Positions 24,728 through 30,921 of a DNA stretch of 40,485 bases are shown piece by piece. Each line of letters opens with the position of its first letter. Position 1 is the first letter of the stretch. The stretch spans positions 1 through 40,485 of the forward strand of contig JALEOL010000019.1 of the NCBI GenBank assembly GCA_022766785.1. The letters are read 5' to 3'. A program made the translations under genes and the position numbers. Origin of the DNA: Oscillospiraceae bacterium (lineage in GTDB: Bacteria > Bacillota > Clostridia > Oscillospirales > Ruminococcaceae). Under the pieces are notes generated by a model. That model saw only the letters and a list, made by a program, of their open reading frames with translations. It searched no databases and was not told where the DNA came from.

Positions 24728-25954
24728 TTACATTGCTTCTATCGCCTGTATGAAATCCGCGATAAGATCTTCCTTGTCCTCTATGCCAACGCTTATCCTG
24801 ATGGTGTCCTCAAATACGCCGGCGCTCAGCTTCTGGGCTTCATTGGAGTGGGCGTATATAGTGCTTGCCGGGTGTATCACCAGCGTGCGGACATCGCCGA
24901 TATTGGTGGCGTTGGTCGCTAGCTTCAGGGCGTTTATCAGCCTGAACGCGCGTTCCTTGCTGCCAGCCCTTATCGTCAGAATTGCGCCGCCCTTTCCGCT
25001 TAGCTGCTTCTGGCACAGGTCATAGAACGGATTGTCCGGGAGCGCCGGGTAATTCGGCTGCACTCTGCCGTCCTCGCTGAAATACTCCGCAAGCGCCAGC
25101 GCATTTTCACAGCAGCGCTGCATTCGAAGCCCGAGGGTCTCTATCCCGACGGAATTCATGAATGCATTCACCGGTGCGAGACAGGCGCCGAAATTGCGCC
25201 AGATACCGCTGTGCAGCTTCGCGATGTAACACAGTCCGCCAAGCTTTAAGTACTGAGCAAGACCCTTGTAGCGGTCAAAGTCCCATTTGAACTTTCCGCT
25301 GTCGATTATCACGCCGCTTATCGAGTTGCCGCCGCCGTTTATGTACTTGGACGTGGAATGCACCACGATATCAGCGCCGTATTCAAACGGGCGGACAAGG
25401 TAAGGTGTCGCAGTTGTGCTGTCCAGTATCAGTGGTATGCCATGCTCATGACACAGCTGCGAGACAGCCCGGATATCCACGATCTCAAGCCCGGGATTTC
25501 CTACAATCTCCGCAAAAACCGCCTTTGTCCGGTCGGTGATCTGCTCCGCTATCTCATCAGCGGTAACGTGCTCAACGAACCGTGTTGTAATGCCAAATGC
25601 CTTCAGGTCGCCGAAAAGATCGATCGTTCCGCCGAAAAGCCCTGCCCCGGCTATCACCTCGTCCCCGGACTCCAGGATATTCAGCAGCGAAAGAGTTACC
25701 GCCGCCATTCCCGAAGAACAGGCGACCGCGCCTATTCCCTTTTCAAGGGCGTTCATGCGGGTCTCAAAGGACGCCACCGTGGGATTGCTTATCCTTGAAT
25801 AAGCAAAGCCCGGGGCGCGGTTATTGAACACTGCTTCGAGCTTTTCCGCGCTTTCCTGCGCAAACGCGCTCACCTGATATATCGGAGCAAGGGTCGCTCC
25901 AGTAGAGCGATCAGCGCCAAAGCCGCCGTGCAGCAGCCGTGTGTTGAATTCCAT
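24728..25954 (-). CDS. metY: O-acetylhomoserine sulfhydrylase (Cys/Met metabolism PLP enzyme)
   Basis: A 408-residue PLP enzyme: FNTRLLHGGFGADRSTGATLAPIYQVSAF, YSRISNPTVASFE, SSGMAAVTLSLLNIL, and the PLP Lys in HSTSKYINGGG. The AHS sulfhydrylase type is supported by AxxLAPIYQ and by its place as first gene of an operon with a sulfur carrier, as with MetY in Wolinella. Its product would be homocysteine. Related cystathionine-type enzymes cannot be excluded from sequence alone. GGAGGTG site before the ATG. Confidence 0.9.
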   Translation of the reverse strand: MEFNTRLLHGGFGADRSTGATLAPIYQVSAFAQESAEKLEAVFNNRAPGFAYSRISNPTVASFETRMNALEKGIGAVACSSGMAAVTLSLLNILESGDEVIAGAGLFGGTIDLFGDLKAFGITTRFVEHVTADEIAEQITDRTKAVFAEIVGNPGLEIVDIRAVSQLCHEHGIPLILDSTTATPYLVRPFEYGADIVVHSTSKYINGGGNSISGVIIDSGKFKWDFDRYKGLAQYLKLGGLCYIAKLHSGIWRNFGACLAPVNAFMNSVGIETLGLRMQRCCENALALAEYFSEDGRVQPNYPALPDNPFYDLCQKQLSGKGGAILTIRAGSKERAFRLINALKLATNATNIGDVRTLVIHPASTIYAHSNEAQKLSAGVFEDTIRISVGIEDKEDLIADFIQAIEAM

Positions 25955-25982
25955 CAGAACACCTCCGTGTGTTTATGCTCTA

Positions 25983-26011
25983 ATTATACACTACAATGCA
26001 TATAAAGTCAA
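25983..26011 (-). promoter_or_regulatory. Sigma-A promoter of the metY sulfur operon
   Basis: On the minus strand TTGACT (26006-26011), 17-bp spacer, TATAAT (25983-25988), ~29 bp before the ATG. The -35 box lies inside the putative operator at 25999-26015. Confidence 0.85.
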
Positions 26012-26015
26012 TAGG
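25999..26015. promoter_or_regulatory. Putative operator, sulfur-regulon motif (metY)
   Basis: CATAT-N7-ATAGG followed by TTTTG. It covers the -35 box, so binding would block transcription. The arms are identical to those at 38917-38933 and nearly identical to 27512-27528. Confidence 0.55.
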
Positions 26016-26044
26016 TTTTGAGTTTTTGGGTTATCTGAATTTTT

Positions 26045-26058
26045 TATAGCTTGCTATA
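26045..26058. promoter_or_regulatory. AT-rich palindrome upstream of metY
   Basis: TATAGC-TT-GCTATA, a 6-bp perfect dyad in an AT-rich tract ~35 bp upstream of the metY -35 box, between the divergent metY and trxB promoters. Possible activator or regulator site. Confidence 0.4.
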
Positions 26059-26152
26059 GATTTTTTATATTATTTAACTGAAAAAGTCCAGGAAATACTA
26101 TTGCACCGCGGTTTTGCCGGAAAAACAGCACGACCGGCGGCGAATACCCCTA

Positions 26153-26181
26153 TTGACAAAACGTCAGAAAATAAGTAAAAT
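26153..26181 (+). promoter_or_regulatory. Sigma-A promoter of trxB
   Basis: TTGACA (26153-26158), 17-bp spacer, TAAAAT (26176-26181), directly followed by a palindrome. Confidence 0.83.
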
Positions 26182-26200
26182 ATACCTGTCCGATAGGTAT
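26182..26200. promoter_or_regulatory. Putative operator palindrome at trxB
   Basis: ATACCTGTCCGATAGGTAT, with perfect 6-bp arms ATACCT/AGGTAT around 7 bases, sits at the expected transcription start. It shares the ATAGG half with the other sulfur-regulon sites but its arm spacing differs. Confidence 0.55.
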
Positions 26201-26219
26201 TGTTTACAAGGAGGAAAAA

Positions 26220-27113
26220 ATGTACGATGTATTAATAATAGGAAGCGGCCCGGCAGGGCTTTCCGCTGCGATATATGGTAAAAGGGCGCTGCTTGACCTT
26301 GCAGTCATCGAAAAGGACTACATGGGAACCGGTCAGATCGCCGTTACAGAGCAGGTGGACAATTACCCCGGTCTGCCCGGGATAAGCGGCTACGACCTCG
26401 GCGAGAAGCTGCGCTCCCACGCAGAGCAGCTGGGAACAGAGTTCATCGAAGCCGAAGTGACCGGGCTTGAAAAGTCCGCCGACGGCTGGCAGGTGGCGCT
26501 ATCCGGTGGAAAGACCGAGACCGCCCGGGCGGTGATCTACGCCGCAGGAGCCTCCCACCGAAAACCCGGAGTTCCCGGGGGCGACAAGCAGCGGATATCC
26601 TACTGTGCGGTATGCGACGGCTTCTTTTATAAGGATAAGACCGTTGCAGTGATCGGCGGCGGCGATACCGCTTTAGGTGACGCGCTGTATCTCTCAAAGC
26701 TGGCAAAGACGGTATATCTCGTTCACCGCCGCGATGAGTTCCGGGCGAACAAAAGCCTGCAAAAGCGCGTTGCTGACACGGAAAACATCGTCCCGGTGCT
26801 TGGCGCGGTGCTCACCGGAATAACCGGCGCGGACTCCGCCGACGGCATTGACTTCACCCAGGACAACGAGCAGAAGCACCTTGCGGTGGACGGCGTTTTC
26901 GTCGCAATTGGCAGCGTGCCGAACACCGCTCCGCTCCAGGGCATATGCGAGCTTGACGGCGGCTATGTCGTTGCCGGAGAGGACTGCGTCACCTCTGCGC
27001 CGGGGTTATTCGCCGCCGGAGATATCCGCACCACTCCCCTGCGCCAGGTGATCACCGCCGCCGCAGACGGAGCCAATGCCATAAACTCCGTTGAAAAATA
27101 CCTCAATTCCTGA
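26220..27113 (+). CDS. trxB: Thioredoxin reductase
   Basis: A 297-residue FAD enzyme: FAD loop LIIGSGPAGLSAAIYGKRA (~5-23), redox pair CAVCDGFFYKD (~134-137), NAD(P) loop VAVIGGGDTALGDALYLSKLA and FAD-binding GLFAAGDIRTTPLRQVITAAADGA. Full length for the low-molecular-weight type. Strong AAGGAGG site. It faces a thioredoxin gene converging from the other side and lies divergent from metY, so it probably keeps the two local thioredoxins reduced. Confidence 0.95.
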   Translation: MYDVLIIGSGPAGLSAAIYGKRALLDLAVIEKDYMGTGQIAVTEQVDNYPGLPGISGYDLGEKLRSHAEQLGTEFIEAEVTGLEKSADGWQVALSGGKTETARAVIYAAGASHRKPGVPGGDKQRISYCAVCDGFFYKDKTVAVIGGGDTALGDALYLSKLAKTVYLVHRRDEFRANKSLQKRVADTENIVPVLGAVLTGITGADSADGIDFTQDNEQKHLAVDGVFVAIGSVPNTAPLQGICELDGGYVVAGEDCVTSAPGLFAAGDIRTTPLRQVITAAADGANAINSVEKYLNS

Positions 27114-27124
27114 CGCACAAACAA

Positions 27125-27150
27125 AACATCTCCCCCAGAACCGGGGGAGA
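27125..27150 (-). terminator. Terminator between trxB and the CTHC thioredoxin
   Basis: TCTCCCCC (27129-27136) pairs with GGGGGAGA (27143-27150). On the minus strand it is followed by TGTTTTG, so it best serves the thioredoxin gene; it may also slow plus-strand transcription from trxB. Confidence 0.75.
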
Positions 27151-27161
27151 TAAGATCGGGA

Positions 27162-27476
27162 TCACGAGAGCTTTTTGATGTTCTCGGCAATTATGAGCTT
27201 ATGCGTGAAACCGATCAGCTTTTCTTTGATGTCGCCGTTTTTTATAAAGAGCAGCGTGGGAAGCTGAGTTATATCGTACTGCTGCGCCAGCGGCGTGTTC
27301 ACGGTAACATCGCACTTTGCTATCAGCGCCTTGTCGCCAAGTTCTTCAGCCAGCTCATTAAGCCCGGTTTCGGTGCGCTTGCAGTGGGTGCAGGTCGGGG
27401 AATAAAATTCAACGACCAGCGGCTTTTCTGTTGAAAATACCTCGTTGTAGTTCTGATTTGTCAGTTCTGTCAGCAT
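27162..27476 (-). CDS. Thioredoxin-like protein, CTHC active site
   Basis: A 104-residue thioredoxin: PLVVEFYSPTCTHCKRTETGLNELAEEL (redox pair C-T-H-C, ~31/34), LIAKCDVTVN and cis-Pro ITQLPTLLFIKNGDIKEKLIGF. The Trp before the Cys is replaced by Thr, and CTHC is unlike the standard CGPC. Strong AGGAGG site. The gene has its own promoter and operator and converges on trxB, a likely partner. Confidence 0.9.
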   Translation of the reverse strand: MLTELTNQNYNEVFSTEKPLVVEFYSPTCTHCKRTETGLNELAEELGDKALIAKCDVTVNTPLAQQYDITQLPTLLFIKNGDIKEKLIGFTHKLIIAENIKKLS

Positions 27477-27511
27477 TGTATTATCCTCCTGTACGGTTAA
27501 TTCATATCTTT

Positions 27512-27528
27512 CCTATATTGTTAATAGG
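27512..27528. promoter_or_regulatory. Putative operator, sulfur-regulon motif (CTHC thioredoxin)
   Basis: CCTAT-N7-ATAGG, a perfect 5-bp dyad followed by TTTTA, placed just downstream of the -10 box for the thioredoxin gene. Confidence 0.6.
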
Positions 27529-27536
27529 TTTTACTG

Positions 27537-27565
27537 ATTATACCACGTTTCGGGACGATTGTCAA
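27537..27565 (-). promoter_or_regulatory. Sigma-A promoter of the CTHC thioredoxin gene
   Basis: On the minus strand TTGACA (27560-27565), 17-bp spacer, TATAAT (27537-27542): a full-consensus promoter. Confidence 0.87.
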
Positions 27566-27676
27566 GGGATTTTCCCGACGCAGTTCAAACAATGTGGATT
27601 ATTGCCAAAATATCACGGAATATTCTGTCGATTTGTGTACCTTACTACAAAATGCCGGAAAATTCAGAAAAAGCGG

Positions 27677-27705
27677 TTGACAAATCCCGGGGTCGGGGTT
27701 ATAAT
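27677..27705 (+). promoter_or_regulatory. Sigma-A promoter of the ABC importer/ASST operon
   Basis: TTGACA (27677-27682), 17-bp spacer, TATAAT (27700-27705): full consensus, giving a ~160-nt leader before the ATPase gene. Confidence 0.87.
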
Positions 27706-27721
27706 AGACAAAAAGCAAATA

Positions 27722-27738
27722 CATAGTAAGCCGATAGT
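27722..27738. promoter_or_regulatory. Putative degenerate sulfur-regulon site (ABC importer)
   Basis: CATAG-N7-ATAGT followed by TTTTATA: eight of ten arm positions match the metY site (CATAT-N7-ATAGG), and the trailing GATAG-TTTTATATAT text closely follows the HD-gene site. It lies just after the -10 box. Confidence 0.4.
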
Positions 27739-27773
27739 TTTTATATATCTTATAGAAAAAGAGGTTATAGATC

Positions 27774-27836
27774 ATGCTGTCAATATTCACTATCCTGCTG
27801 CGCAGGAATTTCCGGTTCGGACGATGTACCGGGTGA
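27774..27836 (+). CDS. Possible 20-residue leader peptide of the ABC importer operon
   Basis: A short frame starting MLSIFTILLRRNFRFG and ending RCTG, with AAGAGG nine bases before its ATG, ends 34 bases before the ATPase start. It is Arg-rich with one Cys near the end. This recalls the Arg/Cys leader peptides that attenuate sulfur genes in actinobacteria, but the resemblance is loose. It may also be chance. Confidence 0.4.
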   Translation: MLSIFTILLRRNFRFGRCTG

Positions 27837-27870
27837 TCTCCAAAGGAAAAAATAAAGAGGAGTGACATAG

Positions 27871-28935
27871 ATGTACATCGAGCTGAAAAACATAAACAAA
27901 AGCTTCGGCGGCTTCAAGGCTTCGGACGACGTGAGCTTCGGGCTGGAAAAAGGAAAGCTCGTCGGTCTGCTTGGCCCCAGCGGCAGCGGCAAGACCACGA
28001 TACTCAGAATGCTCGCAGGTCTTGAGAAGCAGGACAGCGGCGACATTTACATAAACGGGCGGAACGTGAACACTGTTCCCTCCAGCGAACGAGGAATAGG
28101 CTTCGTGTTCCAGAATTACGCGCTGTTCCCTTTCATGACGGTGAACGCGAATATCGCCTACGGGCTGAAAGTCCAGAAAAAGGACAAGAAGTTCATTGAG
28201 AGCAGAGTGCAGGAGCTGCTGGAGCTTGTGGGGCTTCCCGATGTGGGCAGGCGCTATCCCGACCAGCTCAGCGGCGGTCAGCGCCAGAGGATAGCCCTGG
28301 CAAGGGCGCTGGCTCCCCAGCCGGAGCTTCTTCTGCTGGATGAACCGTTCGCGGCGATCGACGCAAAAGTCCGCAAGGAACTTCGCACATGGCTGAGGGA
28401 AACGATCGACAAGATCGGCATCACAAGCATCTTCGTCACCCACGACCAGGACGAGGCGATAGAAGTCGCTGACGAGATCGTTGTCACCAACAAAGGCAGG
28501 GTCGAACAGGTCGGCACTCCCTCGGAGATATATCTCGAACCCAAGACCGCATTCGTGGCGCAGTTCATCGGGCAGTCGGTGATGATAGAGGACTATGGCA
28601 GGCTGAAGGGCTTTCCCGCCGGAGAAAGCAAAAGCGCCCTCGTCCGCCCGGAATTCATTGAAATACACAAGTTCCAGGACAACGGTCATCACGATTTCGA
28701 AAGCGCTATGGAGGACGCGGTGGTACGCAGCGTATCCTTCCGCGGCAATTCGTTTGAGGTAGCCGCCGACATCGGCGATATCCGGGTCATCGGAAAATAT
28801 CCCCTTAATCTCCCCAGACTTCACCGGGGCGACAACGTGAAAATATTCATCAAGAAGCTTTACACCGTGGAAAACAACAGCACCAGCATCATCGTAAACA
28901 AGGCGCTGGACGTTTCCGATATCTACTACATTTAA
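27871..28935 (+). CDS. ABC importer ATPase, sulfonate/sulfate type
   Basis: A 354-residue ATPase: Walker A GPSGSGKTTILRML (~35-48), Q-loop FVFQNYALFPFM, signature QLSGGQRQRIALARAL, Walker B LLLLDEPFAAID, switch VTHDQDEAIEVADEI, and a C-terminal TOBE-like beta region (~235-354). The NMT1-type permease and binding protein that follow point to sulfonate-like substrates, though the long C-terminal domain is more CysA-like than SsuB-like. AGAGGAG site. First main gene of the operon. Confidence 0.9.
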   Translation: MYIELKNINKSFGGFKASDDVSFGLEKGKLVGLLGPSGSGKTTILRMLAGLEKQDSGDIYINGRNVNTVPSSERGIGFVFQNYALFPFMTVNANIAYGLKVQKKDKKFIESRVQELLELVGLPDVGRRYPDQLSGGQRQRIALARALAPQPELLLLDEPFAAIDAKVRKELRTWLRETIDKIGITSIFVTHDQDEAIEVADEIVVTNKGRVEQVGTPSEIYLEPKTAFVAQFIGQSVMIEDYGRLKGFPAGESKSALVRPEFIEIHKFQDNGHHDFESAMEDAVVRSVSFRGNSFEVAADIGDIRVIGKYPLNLPRLHRGDNVKIFIKKLYTVENNSTSIIVNKALDVSDIYYI

Positions 28936-28947
28936 GGAGGGCGCGGC

Positions 28948-29724
28948 ATGAAAAAGAACACAAAGCTCTCCGCGGTTCTGCAGAGAATACTCCGCAGCGG
29001 CATAATTTCCTGGATAGTTATCATCGCGATATGGGGACTTGGCTCCCTCGCCTATGACGAGTACTTCCTGCCAAGCCCGAAAGAGACCATCGACAGCCTG
29101 GTGGTGCTGGCACAGAACGGCACTCTCTGGGCGGACATCGCAGCGAGCGTCAGCCGCGTAATAAAGGGCTGGGCGCTGGCTATCGCGTTTGCAGTACCAC
29201 TGGGACTTCTGATAGGCAACTTCCGCCCGGTGCGCTGGCTGGTGGAGCCGATACTCAGCTTCTTCCGGTTCGTACCGGCGATCGCACTGACTACGCTGTT
29301 CCTGATGTGGTTCGGCGTCGGCGAGGAGTCCAAGGTGGCGCTGATATTCTACGCGTCTTTCTTCCCGGTACTCGTGAACACCATTGCAGGCGTTGCAACA
29401 ACGGATCAGTCGCTGGTGGAAGCTGCTTCCTGCATGGGCGCAAAGAAAGCGCGCACATTCTTTACAGTTGTGGTGCCCTCGGCGGTTTCCAACATTTTCA
29501 CCGGCATAAGGCTGGGACTCAGCTCCGCTATCATCTGCGTCATCGCAGCGGAAATGTTGGTAGGCAGCGACGGTCTAGGCTACCTTATCAACAGCTCAAA
29601 GATATATTACAAGACCAGCTGGGCGTTCGCCGGTATCGTTACACTGGCGGTGATCGGATTTATCGCCGACAGACTGCTTCAGCTTTTCGGAAAGAAATTC
29701 TTAAAACATTTTGGTGTTAAATAA
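28948..29724 (+). CDS. ABC importer permease, SsuC/TauC-like
   Basis: A 258-residue membrane protein with six helices: AIWGLGSLAYDEYFLPSPKETIDSLVVLAQNG at the start and the EAA loop VEAASCMGAKKARTFFTVVVPSAVSNIFTGIRLGLSSAIICVIAAEML typical of SsuC/TauC. It lies 12 bp after the ATPase gene with AAGGAGGG. It would form the channel for a sulfonate, taurine or aromatic sulfate-type solute. Confidence 0.9.
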   Translation: MKKNTKLSAVLQRILRSGIISWIVIIAIWGLGSLAYDEYFLPSPKETIDSLVVLAQNGTLWADIAASVSRVIKGWALAIAFAVPLGLLIGNFRPVRWLVEPILSFFRFVPAIALTTLFLMWFGVGEESKVALIFYASFFPVLVNTIAGVATTDQSLVEAASCMGAKKARTFFTVVVPSAVSNIFTGIRLGLSSAIICVIAAEMLVGSDGLGYLINSSKIYYKTSWAFAGIVTLAVIGFIADRLLQLFGKKFLKHFGVK

Positions 29725-29737
29725 AAGGAGAACGACT

Positions 29738-30775
29738 ATGAAGATCACAAACATACTCAAGACAACAGCGGCATTTGCCATTTCTGCTTCCCTGCTCACT
29801 GCATGCTCCGGGAACGGCAGCTCCGAGAACGGCTCCGACGGCACTGCTCTCAGGACTATCAGAGTTGCCAACATGACCGGTCAGCCGGATCAGTACGCAG
29901 ACTATATCGGAATGCAGCAGGGAATTTTCGAGAAGTACGGGATCAAGCTGGAAACCACCGAGTTCGTTGCCGGTATCAATACCGTTGACTCTATCGTGAC
30001 CGGCACTGCGGACATCGGACTGCTGGCGGATTTTGCGGCGGCAAACCGATTCGGCAACACTCTGGAGGCAACAAATCTCGTTATCGCCTCCGACCTTTCC
30101 TCCAGCGTTTCAAGAACCGGCGGTGTTTATGTTGCGCCGAAATACGCAGACGATCCCGCAGCGCTTGACGGCAGCGAGGGATGGATCACCAATATCGGCA
30201 CCGTCAGCGAGTACTACAACTGGCAGGCTCAGACCTACCTCGGGCTTGACCCCGACAAGCAGACAGCGGTGAACGCAACTGACGCTTCCACAGTCCTCGG
30301 CGTTATCCACAACTGCAATGCGGCGGCGTATGTCGCAAGCGGTTCGATGGTACAGAAGGTCGAGAACGAGGGCTGGGTCAAGATCGCAGACTCCAACGAT
30401 GTCGGCATAAAGATCTCCGCATACCTCATCACCACAAAGGATTACGCAGAGAAAAACACCGACCTGCTGGCGGATTACCTCAAGGCGCTTGACGAAAGCA
30501 CCACATACATCAACGAGCACCTCGACGAGTCCGCAAAGGCTATTTCCGATAAGTTCGGTATCGACGCAGATGTTTTCAAGGAGAACTGGCAGAGCTACAC
30601 CATTAAGTTCGGGCTTTCCGAGACGGCTGCCGCTCATCTTGACGAGGTGAACGCCTGGGCATTCCAGCACGGCAAGTTCCCGACAGAATACAACATCAGA
30701 CAGTTCTATTTCACCGGCGCGGCTGAAAAGGCGTTCCCGGAGAACACTGACGTTGATCTTTCCTCTGTTAAATAA
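29738..30775 (+). CDS. ABC substrate-binding lipoprotein, SsuA/TauA-like
   Basis: A 345-residue lipoprotein: lipobox LLTAC (Cys ~23), short Ser/Gly linker, then an NMT1/SsuA-like bilobed domain (RTIRVANMTGQPDQYADYIGMQQGIFEKYGIKLETTEFVAGINTVDSIVTGTADIGLL...). The DIGLLADFAAANRF and DSNDVGIKISAYLITTKDYAEKNTDLLADYLKALDE segments are standard. I chose the ATG behind AAAAGGAG; a TTG nine codons earlier overlaps the permease end. Ligand unassigned. Confidence 0.9.
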   Translation: MKITNILKTTAAFAISASLLTACSGNGSSENGSDGTALRTIRVANMTGQPDQYADYIGMQQGIFEKYGIKLETTEFVAGINTVDSIVTGTADIGLLADFAAANRFGNTLEATNLVIASDLSSSVSRTGGVYVAPKYADDPAALDGSEGWITNIGTVSEYYNWQAQTYLGLDPDKQTAVNATDASTVLGVIHNCNAAAYVASGSMVQKVENEGWVKIADSNDVGIKISAYLITTKDYAEKNTDLLADYLKALDESTTYINEHLDESAKAISDKFGIDADVFKENWQSYTIKFGLSETAAAHLDEVNAWAFQHGKFPTEYNIRQFYFTGAAEKAFPENTDVDLSSVK

Positions 30776-30779
30776 GCTA

Positions 30780-30902
30780 ATGACCTACGAATACAACAAC
30801 GGAGATACGAACGCATTCCTCATTTTCCCCGATAGGCTGGAGCCTGTTGGGATAAGGCTCGGGGAATATGACGACAGGGCGCTTGAAAGCGTGCTGAACT
30901 AA
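30780..30902 (+). CDS. Small protein, 40 residues, between binding protein and ASST
   Basis: Starts MTYEYNNGDTNAFLIFPDRL and ends ESVLN, beginning 4 bp after the binding-protein stop and ending 19 bp before the ASST gene. No clear ribosome binding site, so coupling to the upstream stop would be needed. Acidic; not recognised. The tight fit between two operon genes in otherwise compact DNA favours a real gene. Confidence 0.5.
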   Translation: MTYEYNNGDTNAFLIFPDRLEPVGIRLGEYDDRALESVLN

Positions 30903-30921
30903 TTTTGAAAGAGGTATAACA

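Noticed and set aside
24077..24922. Plus-strand open frame opposite the siroheme reductase and metY end
   Set aside because: Crosses two convincing genes on the other strand and resembles no protein family.
25955..26219. SAM riboswitch or T-box before metY
   Set aside because: The metY leader is only about 20 nt, with no S-box or T-box conserved blocks and no terminator stem.
27790..28824. Long minus-strand open frame opposite the ABC ATPase
   Set aside because: The ATPase on the plus strand has every ABC motif; the antisense frame matches no family and has no promoter or ribosome site.
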